From Pseudomonas nabeulensis (lineage in GTDB: Bacteria > Pseudomonadota > Gammaproteobacteria > Pseudomonadales > Pseudomonadaceae): 64,000 nucleotides of DNA. The DNA lies in assembly GCF_004682045.1 (NCBI RefSeq), contig NZ_QUZT01000028.1, positions 1 to 64,000 of the forward strand, written 5' to 3'. A program made the translations under genes and the position numbers. The first letter of the stretch is position 1. Each line of letters starts with the position of its first letter. Shown one piece after another: positions 1 through 9,661 of this stretch. A model generated the notes under the pieces. The model made no database searches, was not told the DNA's origin, and was given only the letters and a program-made list of their open reading frames with translations.

Positions 1-10
1 CTGGCATTAG

Positions 11-28
11 GGCAAGCCCCCTCCCACA
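11..28. repeat. REP half-element at the window edge
   Basis: GGCAAGCCCCCTCCCACA matches the right arm of the REP palindromes elsewhere in the window. The bases before it (CATTAG) depart from the usual ATCGGG, so this arm is degenerate or single. A partner arm, if there is one, lies left of base 1. It sits just after the transketolase stop. Confidence 0.6.
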
Positions 29-41
29 GTGTTGATCGCCG

Positions 42-2096
42 TCAGTGTTGGGTCAGTTGGATTTGTGCCTTGGCCTGCTTCACCACATTCTCGACAGTAA
101 ACCCAAATTTCTCCTGCAACTTGGCCAACGGCGCCGATGCGCCAAAGCTGTTCATCACCACCTTGGCCCCGGTTTGCCCCACATACCTATCCCAACCCAA
201 AGGTCCAGCCTGCTCCACCACTACCCGTGCCTTCACGGCGGGCGGCAGTACGCTGTCGCGATAGGCCGGGTCCTGGTCTTCAAACAACTCCCAGCTGGGC
301 ATTGAAACCACCTGCGCGGCAATCCCTTCGCTTTTCAATTGTTCATAGGCCGCCACGGCGAGGCTGACTTCACTGCCCGTCGCCAGGAGCAGGACTTTGG
401 GGTTATCCGCCGCTGCCAACACATACGCCCCTTTGGCCGCCCCTGATGCCGCCGCATATCGGGTCCGATCCAACGTCGGCAACGGCTGGCGCGACAACAC
501 CATACAACTGGGCCGGTGGGTTTGCGCCAGTGCGACTTTCCACAGCTCCAGGGTTTCATTCCCATCACCCGGGCGCAGTGTCAGCAACCCCGGCGTCGCC
601 CGCAGTTGCGTCAGGTGCTCGATGGGCTGGTGCGTCGGCCCGTCTTCGCCCACCCCAATCGAGTCATGGGTAAACACGAACACCACCGGCAATTCCATGA
701 TCGCCGCCAGACGAATCGGCGGTTTCATATAGTCGCTGAACACCAGGAACGTCGAGGTGTACGGCCGCAGGTACGACAGCGCCATGCCATTGGCAATCGC
801 CCCCATCGCGTGTTCGCGGATGCCGAAGTGCAGGTTGCGGCCACTGTAATCCTCGGCACTGAAACGTCCGGCACCGTCAAACGTGAGGTTGGTCTTGGTC
901 GACGGCGACAAGTCCGCTGAACCACCCAGCAGCCAGGGGATGTGTTGCGCGAAGGCATTCAACACTTCACCGCCCGCCGCACGGCTGGCGATACCTTTGG
1001 CGTCCGCTTCAAAGTGGGGCAGTTCGGCCTGCCACTGTGCAGGCATTTCCCCGGCGCGCATCCGCTTCAGCTCATCAGCCAGTTTCGGATCGAGGCTCGA
1101 CAGGGTCTGGTTCCATTGCTGATACAGCGGCTCGGCGCGCTCCAGCAACGCGTCACGCAACACCGTGCGCGCTTCATCCGGCACCAGGAAACTCGAATCC
1201 TCGGGCCAGCCATAGGCCGCCTTGGTCAGACGGATCTCCTCTTCACCCAACGGCTCGCCATGGGCCGATGCGGTGTTGTGCTTGTGGGGCGAACCGTAGC
1301 CGATCACGCTGTCGACCACGATCAAGGTCGGCGCGCCGGTGTTGGCCTTGAAGGTTTCCAGGGCCTGGCTGAGCGCCTGCAAGTCATTGGCGTCGGTGAC
1401 ATGCAAGGTGTGCCAGCCGTAGGCCTCAAAGCGCTTGATCACATCCTCACTGAACGCCAGCTCGGTATGACCTTCGATGCTGATGGTGTTGTTGTCGTAG
1501 ATCCAGCACAGGTTATCCAGCTTCAAATGCCCGGCCATGGACGCGGCTTCACTGCTGATGCCTTCCATCATGTCGCCGTCACCGCACAGGCTGTAGACGT
1601 TGTAGTCAAACAGCACCCGGCCATCCCGGTTGAACCGTTCACCCAGCCAACGCTCGGCCATCGCCATGCCCACACTGTTGGCACACCCCTGGCCGAGTGG
1701 CCCGGTGGTGGTTTCCACGCCGGTGGTCATGCGGTACTCGGGATGCCCTGGCGTCTTGGAGCCCATCTGCCGAAATTGCTTGATATCGTCCAGGCTGATC
1801 GCCGGTTGGCCGGAGCGCTTGCCGTGGGCATCGATCTCGACCACGCCCGCCAGGTGCAGCAGTGAGTAGAGCAGCATCGACGCATGCCCCACCGACAACA
1901 CAAAACGGTCGCGGTTGGGCCAGTCGGGATGCTCGGGGTGGTAGCGCAGGAACCGACTCCACAACGCATACCCCACCGGCGCCAGGCCCATGGGCGTGCC
2001 GGGATGGCCGGAGTTGGCCTTCTGCACGGCATCCATGGCCAGGGTGCGCAGGGTGTTGATGCATTGGGTATCGACTGCGGTGGCGGCGTGAGTCAT
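42..2096 (-). CDS. tkt: Transketolase
   Basis: Cytoplasmic ThDP enzyme of the non-oxidative pentose phosphate pathway, moving two-carbon ketol units between sugar phosphates. The protein is 684 aa, slightly longer than the usual 660-670. It has the N-terminal GHPG (residues 30-33), the ThDP/metal motif GDGD (172-175) followed by MMEG, and the pyrimidine-domain GIREHAMG containing the catalytic Glu. The start at 2096 is preceded by AGGGAG. The enzyme looks complete and active. It is not beside gapA/epd or pgk, the usual partners of the housekeeping tktA in pseudomonads, so it may be a second copy, but that cannot be judged from this window. A REP arm lies downstream. Confidence 0.93.
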   Translation of the reverse strand: MTHAATAVDTQCINTLRTLAMDAVQKANSGHPGTPMGLAPVGYALWSRFLRYHPEHPDWPNRDRFVLSVGHASMLLYSLLHLAGVVEIDAHGKRSGQPAISLDDIKQFRQMGSKTPGHPEYRMTTGVETTTGPLGQGCANSVGMAMAERWLGERFNRDGRVLFDYNVYSLCGDGDMMEGISSEAASMAGHLKLDNLCWIYDNNTISIEGHTELAFSEDVIKRFEAYGWHTLHVTDANDLQALSQALETFKANTGAPTLIVVDSVIGYGSPHKHNTASAHGEPLGEEEIRLTKAAYGWPEDSSFLVPDEARTVLRDALLERAEPLYQQWNQTLSSLDPKLADELKRMRAGEMPAQWQAELPHFEADAKGIASRAAGGEVLNAFAQHIPWLLGGSADLSPSTKTNLTFDGAGRFSAEDYSGRNLHFGIREHAMGAIANGMALSYLRPYTSTFLVFSDYMKPPIRLAAIMELPVVFVFTHDSIGVGEDGPTHQPIEHLTQLRATPGLLTLRPGDGNETLELWKVALAQTHRPSCMVLSRQPLPTLDRTRYAAASGAAKGAYVLAAADNPKVLLLATGSEVSLAVAAYEQLKSEGIAAQVVSMPSWELFEDQDPAYRDSVLPPAVKARVVVEQAGPLGWDRYVGQTGAKVVMNSFGASAPLAKLQEKFGFTVENVVKQAKAQIQLTQH

Positions 2097-2270
2097 GAAA
2101 CCGGTCTCCCTAGGTGGCTATCTAGAGTGGAGGGCAGGGCCGCACAAAGGTTTGATCCCATCCTTGGCGTTGCGACGAACGGGGATGCATTGACCTCGAA
2201 CATGACAAGACCCCTCGCAATGGTCTAGCTTCTAGGGCGAAAGCCATTGATGAACGTGCGGAGGTAAGCC

Positions 2271-2495
2271 ATGCCAGTGAAACACGACCTGTATCAGGAT
2301 TTGGGGTTGAGCAAGGAAGTCGTTCACGAACGCAGGGCGAGCGACAAGCGTCTGGACTCGCTGCTCACTCAATACCACGCTGCCGACGGGGAGGTGCTGA
2401 AGGCGGAGTCGGCAAGTGCCAGCGATGAGGATGTGGAGAAGCTGAAGAAGAAGCGGCTGTTGATCAAAGATGAAATCGTGGCGAAGCTGGGTTAG
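2271..2495 (+). CDS. DUF465/YdcH-family small protein
   Basis: A 74-aa, highly charged, largely helical protein. It carries the family pattern of an HxxY/HxxYH segment followed by a C-terminal run of Glu/Lys ending in LKKKRLLIKDEI. It probably forms a short coiled coil. The DUF465 (YdcH) family is widespread in proteobacteria and has no agreed function. A strong GGAGG precedes the ATG. It is divergent from transketolase and followed by a hairpin that could terminate transcription. Confidence 0.85.
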   Translation: MPVKHDLYQDLGLSKEVVHERRASDKRLDSLLTQYHAADGEVLKAESASASDEDVEKLKKKRLLIKDEIVAKLG

Positions 2496-2501
2496 ATGAA
2501 G

Positions 2502-2526
2502 GTCCGCGTTCCTACAGGGCGCGGAC
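2502..2526 (+). terminator. Hairpin after the ydcH-like gene
   Basis: GTCCGCG (2502-2508) pairs perfectly with CGCGGAC (2520-2526) across an 11-base loop, and ATATTTCTT follows. It begins 7 bases after the stop codon at 2495. The U-tract is weak, so termination efficiency is uncertain. Confidence 0.55.
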
Positions 2527-2651
2527 ATATTTCTTCAGAATTGTCTGAGGGACAGTGCGCTTTTCGCTCCCTATGATCCACACCGCCCACCCGGCCCTGG
2601 GGACTGTTACAGCGTAAGGATTGCGCTGGTGAGCCGGGCGGGCACCTTCTT

Positions 2652-4028
2652 TCAGGCCAGCAGCGCCTGGGTGCATTCATCCACCGAACGCTGTTGCGTT
2701 TCCCCGTATAGCTTCAATTCATCAATCGTTGGCCGCCCCAGCGCCTTCTCAAACTCGGCCTGGTTCGAATTGGCGGCATAGTGACTTTGTGCGGCATCTC
2801 CCAGGTTCGACTGGAAGATCCCCGCCGCACTCACTGGCAGGAAATCCTCATACACCAGCGGTTCCACCGCCACATGTCCGGCTTCGATCAATGCGTCCAC
2901 TGTGCGCGGTTGATCGGCGGTGCCGCGTGCGGCCAAGCCCTGTTCGGTCGGGAAGTAGCGGAAATACGCCAGGCCCTGTTCACGCATCTGCGCGTAGGTA
3001 TCCGGGAAGGCTTCGAAGTGTTGTTCCATCAACTGCGTATAACGTGCGGCATTGCCTTCATTGGGAAACGCGCCGAGTTCATCCCGTGCGGCGTTCAGCA
3101 GTTGGTCGTACAGGGCGCGGCCTTTGGGGGTGAGGGCGACGCCGCGTTGTTCGATCTCGCCGAAGCGCGCGCTGTGGCTGCCTTGGGCGTCGGTAAAGGC
3201 GATGGGTTCGTCGAGGGCCTTGAAGCTGGTCTGGCGCAGCAGGATCGGGCAGCGGCGGCGCGGCGGGCCTTCGATCACGGCCTTGGGGGTGATGCCTTTG
3301 CCGGGCATGGCGGCTTGCACTTGGTCGATGTCCAGAGTGCGTGGGGTCAGGTGATTGATATGCGGGCCCTTGAACGCCACCACGTCGGCGATCAGGCGAT
3401 GCTGGTCACTTAGCTGCCGGTATTGGGCGCTGGTGACAGTGGCGGCGGGGTGCCAGCGGAAGGTTTCCAGGGCCTGGCGGATAAATTCATCGGCCTGCGC
3501 AGCATTCAGGCCGCCGTGTTGTTCTGCTTGTTCGATCAGCGCCAGGGCGCCAGGGGTGAAGATGGCGCGCTGGGCCAACGCGGTTTCGGCGAAGGCGCGC
3601 AGCTCGGGGTTTTCGATCAGTTCCAGGCGCAGCAGTGAGGTGAACACGCGGAACGGACTGGCTTGCAGCGCCTGTTCATGCACGGCGCGGAACGCGGTGG
3701 AGTGCACCGGCACGCCCGCCGGGGTCAGGTCGTAATAGCCCACCGGTTGCATGCCCATCACTGCGAACAGGCGGCCAATGGTGGCCAGTTCATAAGCCGT
3801 GCCGAGGCGGATGGCGCCGTGGCGTTCCATGTCCAGGCGCTGGATTTCGCCGGTGCGCTGCAACTGCTGCGCCAGGTCAGGTTCGCTGTCGAGTACGCGA
3901 GTGTTGGTCTCGGCCACCAGTGCCATCAATGCGCCGTAGAGCGGAACTTCATCTCGGTACATATCGGACATGGCCTTGGAGAAGCCCTTGCGGATCTCGT
4001 CGGGGCTGACATGGGCGGCAGTGGGCAT
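2652..4028 (-). CDS. hglS: 2-oxoadipate dioxygenase/decarboxylase (DUF1338, HglS/YdcJ)
   Basis: Non-haem iron enzyme turning 2-oxoadipate into D-2-hydroxyglutarate in the P. putida D-lysine/2-aminoadipate route. The protein is 458 aa from the ATG at 4028. An in-frame extension to 4184 encodes unconserved-looking sequence and was not used. His70, Arg74 (MERHGAIR) and His226 (GPHINH) fall exactly where I recall the P. putida active-site residues. Glu291/Glu293 lies near the expected third ligand. The C-terminal VYEDFLPVSAAGIFQSNLG is typical of DUF1338. It is divergent from an oprD-type porin gene with about 290 bp between. No other lysine-catabolic gene is visible, which is usual for pseudomonads. 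Confidence 0.88.
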   Translation of the reverse strand: MPTAAHVSPDEIRKGFSKAMSDMYRDEVPLYGALMALVAETNTRVLDSEPDLAQQLQRTGEIQRLDMERHGAIRLGTAYELATIGRLFAVMGMQPVGYYDLTPAGVPVHSTAFRAVHEQALQASPFRVFTSLLRLELIENPELRAFAETALAQRAIFTPGALALIEQAEQHGGLNAAQADEFIRQALETFRWHPAATVTSAQYRQLSDQHRLIADVVAFKGPHINHLTPRTLDIDQVQAAMPGKGITPKAVIEGPPRRRCPILLRQTSFKALDEPIAFTDAQGSHSARFGEIEQRGVALTPKGRALYDQLLNAARDELGAFPNEGNAARYTQLMEQHFEAFPDTYAQMREQGLAYFRYFPTEQGLAARGTADQPRTVDALIEAGHVAVEPLVYEDFLPVSAAGIFQSNLGDAAQSHYAANSNQAEFEKALGRPTIDELKLYGETQQRSVDECTQALLA

Positions 4029-4318
4029 AGAAAAATTCCTGATCACGGTGGTGGTGGAGGTAGCCGATGCCTGGATTTTGTTGGGCGCAAGCCTTGGGTG
4101 CAAACGAAGAATCTTCAGGACTTCATTCTGCAAATGAATGAGATGACCTGAATATGACAAAAAACCGCCCGCGTGAAATTTCATTTTAGCCCCGATTTTC
4201 CTAACTAATTCTTCACGGAGTCCGCCCCGGTCGGCATGAAAGAATCGTCACGTTTGCAAGGATGAAAACGCCGTTATGCACATCACACACATAAAAAAAT
4301 GTTTAGGGGCCGTCGTTA

Positions 4319-5728
4319 ATGAAAATTTCTACACTGGCGTTATCCATCACCGCCGCCATGCTTGCACAACAGGTTTACGCCGGAGATTTCGGGCTCGGCT
4401 CATTGGGCACGGGCGACGGTCACAGCGGCTTCCTTGAAGACAGCCATGCGTCCGTCAGTTCACGGACCATGTACTACAGCGCCGACAACCGCTCGGGCAC
4501 CAACAACGACCTGCGCGAAGCCGCCACGGCGCTGCGTTTTGACTACAAATCCGGCTACACCCAGGGCACCCTGGGCGTCGGTTTTGACGTGATGGCCTTC
4601 GGCGCCTTGCGCCTGGATGGCGGCGATGGTCACACCGCAGGCGCGGGCCTGTCGGGCAACGGCAACAGCTTCTTCCCGACCAAGAACAACGGCACCGAAC
4701 CTGCCGACTCCTTTGGGCGCGCAGCGGGAAATGTGAAGTTCCGGATTTCCCAGACCGAATTGCACGTGGGTGGCGGCCTGGCGCCGGTGTTGCCGATCCT
4801 GGTGTCCAACGACAGCCGTGTGGCACCGCAGACCTTTGATGGCGGCATCCTGACGTCGAGCGACATTCCCAATGTGACCTTCACCGGTGGTGAGCTGAAC
4901 CATGCCCAGGGCCGCGCGTCGAGCAATTCCACCGGCTTGAGCGTGGCCGGCGGCACCCGCGACAGCAACAGCTTCAAGTTCGGCGGCCTGGACTACAAAC
5001 CTTTTGGTTCGTCCGACAACGCCATCGCGAAAAACCTGACGTTGCAGTACTACTACGCCAACCTTGAAGACTTCTACAAACAGAACTACGTCGGCCTGGT
5101 CCACGTGCTGCCCCTGGGCAATGACCAGTCGTTCAAGACCGATCTGCGCTATTTCGACAGCAGCAGCGATGGCAAGAATGGCGAGACCGGCTACAAGTTC
5201 AACAACAACGGCGGCTACGCCAAACACGCCGGCGAAGTGGACAACAAAACCTACAGTGCGGCCTTCACCTACCAGTTGGGCGGCAGCAGCTTGATGCTCG
5301 GCCATATTGGCGTGGGCGGCGACGGTGGTTTTGTCTGGGTCAACCAGGGCAGTCTTGCCGACCCGACCGCCCAAGGCGCGGGTGGCAGCGACTTCTACCT
5401 GTTCACCGATGCGGTGGTGGGCCAATTCTCCCGTGCGGGCGAGCAGGTCAACTTTGGCCAGTACTCGTATGACTTCAAGGCCTACGTACCGGGCTTGCGA
5501 GCGTCGGTGGCCTATCTGGACGGCAAGGACATCAAGTCGGCAGTTGCCGGTGGCCCTGACCAGAAGGAAAACGAAACCGACTTGCGTCTGGACTACGTGG
5601 TACAGGCCGGTCCGCTGAAGGGCTTCGGCACCACCCTGCGTACCGGCACCTATCACGGCAAAAACACCGGCACCCCGGACCAGGATCAAACCCGCCTGAT
5701 CTTCAACTACACCTACGCGATCTTCTAA
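4319..5728 (+). CDS. OprD-family outer-membrane porin
   Basis: A 469-aa outer-membrane beta-barrel for small-substrate uptake. The signal peptide spans about residues 1-21 (cut near VYAG). The mature start GDFG.. with an early SRTMYY strand, repeated D-Y/F-K and LRYFDS strands, LDYVVQAGPLKGF near the C-terminus and the terminal aromatic residue (YAIF) are OprD hallmarks. AGGGG lies upstream of the ATG. The family takes up basic amino acids, carboxylates or aromatics; the substrate here cannot be told from sequence. Divergent placement from hglS might suggest an amino-acid or dicarboxylate substrate, but that is only context. Confidence 0.9.
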   Translation: MKISTLALSITAAMLAQQVYAGDFGLGSLGTGDGHSGFLEDSHASVSSRTMYYSADNRSGTNNDLREAATALRFDYKSGYTQGTLGVGFDVMAFGALRLDGGDGHTAGAGLSGNGNSFFPTKNNGTEPADSFGRAAGNVKFRISQTELHVGGGLAPVLPILVSNDSRVAPQTFDGGILTSSDIPNVTFTGGELNHAQGRASSNSTGLSVAGGTRDSNSFKFGGLDYKPFGSSDNAIAKNLTLQYYYANLEDFYKQNYVGLVHVLPLGNDQSFKTDLRYFDSSSDGKNGETGYKFNNNGGYAKHAGEVDNKTYSAAFTYQLGGSSLMLGHIGVGGDGGFVWVNQGSLADPTAQGAGGSDFYLFTDAVVGQFSRAGEQVNFGQYSYDFKAYVPGLRASVAYLDGKDIKSAVAGGPDQKENETDLRLDYVVQAGPLKGFGTTLRTGTYHGKNTGTPDQDQTRLIFNYTYAIF

Positions 5729-5797
5729 CGCGGGATGTGCACACGGGCGTGGATGGGCTCTACACTGCTCCTCACCTTGTAGGCGACGGAGGACCCC

Positions 5798-8434
5798 ATG
5801 ACGGCCACGCCCGTAACCCGGATGCTTGACACGATTGAAGGGCAACGCCTGGCCGCCCAGGAGGCCGAGCATTGGCGTGAGTGGGGCCCTTACCTGAGCG
5901 AACGCCAATGGGGCACGGTGCGCGAAGACTACAGCGCCGACGGCGACGCCTGGGCCTACTTCCCCCACGAACACGCCCGCAGCCGCGCCTATCGCTGGGG
6001 CGAGGATGGCCTGGCCGGCTTCAGTGACAAGGCGCAACGCTGGTGCCTGGGCCTGGCCCTGTGGAACGAGCGCGACAGCATCCTCAAGGAGCGCCTGTTC
6101 GGCCTGAACAACGCCGAGGGCAACCACGGTGAAGACGTCAAGGAACTGTACTTTTTCGTCGATGGCGTGCCGAGCCATGCCTACATGCGCATGCTCTACA
6201 AATACCCCCATGCTGCATTCCCCTACACCGACCTGATCAACGAAAACGCCCGCCGCGGGCTGGCCGATGCCGAGTACGAGATCCTCGACACCGGCGTGTT
6301 CGAAGACAACCGTTACTGCGATGTCAGCGTCGAATATGCCAAGTACCAGCCCGACGATATTTTCATGCGAGTCACGGTGCATAACCGCTCCGATCAACCG
6401 ACGCGTTTGCAAGTGTTGCCCCAGCTGTGGGCGAGAAATGATTGGAGTTGGACCTTTGATGCACCCAGGCCGCAGTTGAGCCTGGCGGGGGCGTCGGTGT
6501 TGGCGCAGCATCATGAGTTGTCCGACCGCCACCTTAGCGCCTGGGGGCAGGACGGGGTGGAATGGCTGTTCTGCGAGAACGACAGCAACGTTGCGCTGCT
6601 GGATGGGCAACCGGCGTCGGGGCCGTTCAAGGATGGGATCAACGATTACGTGGTACAGGGTGTTCAAACGGCCATTCGCCGTGATCACGGCACCAAGGTC
6701 GCGGCGCGGTTTATCCTCGAATTGGCCGGTTTGGAAAGCAAAGTCCTGTACCTGCGCTTTGCTCCGGTGGACGCTCCCGAAATAAACGCGCGCAAGCTGT
6801 TTGAACAGCGTCGCCAGGAGGCTGACGATTTCTACGCCGCGTTGCAGCAGGGCATCGCCTCGGACGATGCGCGTAACGTCCAGCGCCAGGCATTGGCGGG
6901 TTTGCTGTGGTCCAAGCAACTCTATTATTTCGACGTCAACCAGTGGCTTGACGGCGACCCGGCCCAACCCGCGCCGCCGCCCGAGCGCTTGCATATCCGC
7001 AATACCCATTGGCGGCACCTGTCCAACTTCGACATCCTCTCGATGCCCGATACCTGGGAATACCCGTGGTACGCCTCGTGGGACCAGGGTTTTCAGGCGG
7101 TGGCCTTTGCGCTGATCGACCCGGGGTTTGCCAAGCAACAGCTGCTATTGCTGGTGAAAGACCGCTTTATGCACCCCAACGGCCAATTGCCCGCCTACGA
7201 ATGGCGTTTCGACGACGCCAACCCACCGGTACACGCCTGGGCCAGTTGGCGCGTGTACCAGCAGGACAAGGCGTTGACTGGCGTAGGCGACATGGACTTC
7301 CTGGAGCGGATCTTTCACAAGCTGCTGCTGAATTTTTCCTGGTGGGTCAACCGCAAGGACGCCGAGGGACGCAACCTGTTCCAGGGCGGTTTTCTGGGCC
7401 TGGACAATATCGCTCTGTTCGACCGCTCCGCCGCGTTGCCGCCGGGGTATCAGCTGGATCAAGCCGATGGCACCGCGTGGGTCGCGGCGTATGCGCTGGA
7501 CCTGATGCGCATCGCCCTGGAACTGGCCAAGCGCAATGGCGTGTACGTGGATATCGCCGTGAAGTTTTTCGAGCACTTCCTGTATATCGCCGGCGCCATC
7601 AACCGCGTCGACGACAGCGCCGAAGGTTTGTGGGACGAGCAGGACCTGTTTTTCTACGACGTGCTGCACCGCCCCGACGGCCAGAGCGAGCCGGTGCGCC
7701 TGCGCTCCATCGTTGGCTTGATGCCGTTGTTCGCGGTGTTGGTGCTGGAGCAGCGCGAGCATGAAGGCCTGGACGGTTTGCGTGAGCGTCTACTGGGTTT
7801 TATGAAGCACCGTCCCGACCTGGCCAAACTGGTCTCGCGCTGGAACGAACCGGGGCAGGGCAACCGCCTGTTGCTGGCGTTGCTGCGCGGTGAGCGCACC
7901 AAGGACCTGCTGCGGCGCATGCTGGATGACAGTGAGTTCCTCTCGACGTTTGGCGTACGCTCATTGTCCAAGGCCTTCGCCGCGCAGCCCCTGGCGTTGA
8001 AGATGAATGGCAATACCCTGTGCGCGAGCTATCAGCCGGGAGAATCCGACTCACGCCTGTACGGCGGCAACTCCAATTGGCGCGGGCCGCTGTGGATGCC
8101 GGTGAACTACATGCTGATTGAATCGCTGCGCGAGTTTCATCGGTACTATGCGGATAATTTCTCGGTGGAGTACCCGACGGGCAGTGGGTATCTGTCTTCA
8201 CTGGAGGACGTGGCTGACAGCCTCAGCCAACGGCTGACCGGGTTGTTTCTGCGGGATGAGAATGGACTGCGGCCGTCGATGGCAGGGTATGCGCAACTGG
8301 AGGCGGACCCGGCGAGTCGGGATTTGGTGTTGTTCCATGAGTATTTCCATGGGGACACCGGGCGGGGGTTGGGGGCGTCTCACCAGACCGGCTGGAGCGC
8401 CTTGATTGCGTTATTACTACAACCCAAAAATTAA
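5798..8434 (+). CDS. GH63-type (MGH1-like) glucosidase
   Basis: An 878-aa protein without a signal peptide, so presumably cytoplasmic. It opens with the bacterial GH63 signature (AEHWREWGPYLSERQWGTVRED, DGDAWAYFPHEHARSRAYRW). It continues with LKERLFGLNNAEGNHGEDVKE and ends in an (alpha/alpha)6-barrel region with FLGLDNIALFDRS and GGNSNWRGPLWMPVNY. These proteins are called glucosidases by homology to mannosyl-oligosaccharide glucosidase. Bacterial members may act on mannosylglycerate-, glucosylglycerate- or trehalose-like substrates. GGAGG precedes the ATG. A REPIN follows the stop and separates it from the convergent SCP2 gene. The specific substrate is unknown. Confidence 0.85.
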   Translation: MTATPVTRMLDTIEGQRLAAQEAEHWREWGPYLSERQWGTVREDYSADGDAWAYFPHEHARSRAYRWGEDGLAGFSDKAQRWCLGLALWNERDSILKERLFGLNNAEGNHGEDVKELYFFVDGVPSHAYMRMLYKYPHAAFPYTDLINENARRGLADAEYEILDTGVFEDNRYCDVSVEYAKYQPDDIFMRVTVHNRSDQPTRLQVLPQLWARNDWSWTFDAPRPQLSLAGASVLAQHHELSDRHLSAWGQDGVEWLFCENDSNVALLDGQPASGPFKDGINDYVVQGVQTAIRRDHGTKVAARFILELAGLESKVLYLRFAPVDAPEINARKLFEQRRQEADDFYAALQQGIASDDARNVQRQALAGLLWSKQLYYFDVNQWLDGDPAQPAPPPERLHIRNTHWRHLSNFDILSMPDTWEYPWYASWDQGFQAVAFALIDPGFAKQQLLLLVKDRFMHPNGQLPAYEWRFDDANPPVHAWASWRVYQQDKALTGVGDMDFLERIFHKLLLNFSWWVNRKDAEGRNLFQGGFLGLDNIALFDRSAALPPGYQLDQADGTAWVAAYALDLMRIALELAKRNGVYVDIAVKFFEHFLYIAGAINRVDDSAEGLWDEQDLFFYDVLHRPDGQSEPVRLRSIVGLMPLFAVLVLEQREHEGLDGLRERLLGFMKHRPDLAKLVSRWNEPGQGNRLLLALLRGERTKDLLRRMLDDSEFLSTFGVRSLSKAFAAQPLALKMNGNTLCASYQPGESDSRLYGGNSNWRGPLWMPVNYMLIESLREFHRYYADNFSVEYPTGSGYLSSLEDVADSLSQRLTGLFLRDENGLRPSMAGYAQLEADPASRDLVLFHEYFHGDTGRGLGASHQTGWSALIALLLQPKN

Positions 8435-8453
8435 GACTTGATGAAGATCCAAA

Positions 8454-8542
8454 TGTGGGAGGGGGCTTGCCCCCGATGGCGGTGGTTCAGTTGACACATC
8501 TGTGACTGATACACCGCCATCGGGGGCAAGCCCCCTCCCACA
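8454..8542. repeat. REPIN (head-to-head REP pair)
   Basis: Arm TGTGGGAGGGGGCTTGCCCC is followed about 45 bp later by the inverted arm GGGGCAAGCCCCCTCCCACA. The inner segments GATGGCGGT and ACCGCCATC also pair, so the whole element can fold into one long hairpin. It lies between convergent genes and could act as a bidirectional transcript end. Confidence 0.9.
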
Positions 8543-8579
8543 CAAGCCCGCACCCACAGGGGGCGGCGTTGCCCTTGGA

Positions 8580-8894
8580 TCAGGCCGGGAACAGCTCGCT
8601 CAGCTTCATCGCCAGCATCATGTCGCCTTCGGTGCGCAGCTTGCCGCCCATGAACGCCTGCATGCCGTCGGTCTCGCCGCTGACGATGCCTTCCATGGTT
8701 TCACCGTCGGTCACCAAAGTGACTTGGGCGTCAGGGTTTTCGCCTTCCAGCAGTTCGCAGGTGTTGTTCTTTACCACCAGCGAGAAGTTCTGGGTGTCGT
8801 CGATACGGAAACCGAACACCAGGTCCAGGCCGTCGGCGGCTGCTGGGTTGAATTTGGCTTTCATTGCTTCTACAGCTTTGGCTACGTCAGTCAT
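8580..8894 (-). CDS. SCP2 sterol-binding-domain protein
   Basis: A 104-aa single-domain protein of the SCP-2 fold: lipid or acyl-chain binding in a hydrophobic tunnel, cytoplasmic. Visible features are the beta-strand DLVFGFRIDDTQNFSLVVKNNTCELLEG, then DAQVTLVTDGETMEGIVSGETDGMQAFMGGKLRTEGDMMLAMKL, the classic SCP2 C-terminal pattern. AAGGA precedes the ATG. The next gene upstream is a histidine phosphatase in the same direction. The ligand is unknown. Confidence 0.88.
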   Translation of the reverse strand: MTDVAKAVEAMKAKFNPAAADGLDLVFGFRIDDTQNFSLVVKNNTCELLEGENPDAQVTLVTDGETMEGIVSGETDGMQAFMGGKLRTEGDMMLAMKLSELFPA

Positions 8895-8950
8895 GGTTTC
8901 GATCCTTTAGGGTAGAGTCCAGTGACCTTGGGGTCACGGTTGGCCGCAGC

Positions 8951-9661
8951 TCATCGGAACGTGATGAGCTGCGGCGCCTTCAACAGCTGCAAGTGCGCAT
9001 GACTGTTGAAGGAAGCCAGTGCCACCTCGCGACCACGGAATTTCAGCTGGTTGAGCGAGGTGTTAACAATTTGCCAGTTCAGTTCGAACGCCTGCGCGGC
9101 AGGCATCTGGGTAATCAGGTGGAGCAGGGCGGTGATGGTGCCGCCGGAGGTGAACACCGCGATCTTTTGCGCGTTGTCCGCCCCTTCAAGAATGCGTTGC
9201 AGGCCGCCTTGCACGCGTTCGACAAACCCCAGCCAGCTTTCCAGCCCCGGTGGGTCGTAGGTGCCGGCCAGCCAGCGCTCGATGATCAGGGCGAAGATGC
9301 GTTGGAATTCACTGCGGTTCTGCGCGGCATTGCGCAGGATCTCCAGGGCGTCGGGTTCACTGCTGAGCAAGTCGGGGAGCAGGGCGCGGATGATTGCGTC
9401 GGCGTCGAATTCGTTGAAGGCGCTGTCGATTTCCAGCGCCGGCACCGGCAGGTCGAGGGCGCGGTATTGATCGAAGGCAGCGGTGGCGGTGTGCTGCTGG
9501 CGGCGCAGGTCGCCGGCCACGCAGCGGTCGAACACCAGGCCCATGTCGGCCAGGTGGCGACCCAGGATTTGCGCTTGCTCCACGCCAACAGGTGACAGCA
9601 CGTCATAGTCGTCTGCACCGAAGGAGGCCTGGCCATGTCGAATCAGATAGATGCTGCCCAC
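8951..9661 (-). CDS. Histidine phosphatase family protein
   Basis: A 236-aa phosphoglycerate-mutase-like phosphatase. The catalytic LIRHGQ is at residues 6-11, and the second histidine region is seen in FTSGGTITALLHLI. The start is a GTG at 9661, giving MGSIYLIRHGQASFG. No ATG lies between it and the RHG motif, so GTG must be used. The substrate is not predictable. It precedes the SCP2 gene by 56 bp in the same orientation, so the two may be co-transcribed. Confidence 0.87.
   Translation of the reverse strand: MGSIYLIRHGQASFGADDYDVLSPVGVEQAQILGRHLADMGLVFDRCVAGDLRRQQHTATAAFDQYRALDLPVPALEIDSAFNEFDADAIIRALLPDLLSSEPDALEILRNAAQNRSEFQRIFALIIERWLAGTYDPPGLESWLGFVERVQGGLQRILEGADNAQKIAVFTSGGTITALLHLITQMPAAQAFELNWQIVNTSLNQLKFRGREVALASFNSHAHLQLLKAPQLITFR

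Noticed and set aside
4460..7138. 892-codon open frame on the minus strand
   Set aside because: It is antisense to most of the OprD porin gene and the first half of the GH63 gene, both with clear family motifs. Long antisense frames are common in high-GC genomes.
8454..8542. Repeats as a CRISPR array
   Set aside because: Across the window the repeats are dispersed palindromic pairs between genes, not regularly spaced direct repeats, and no cas genes are present.
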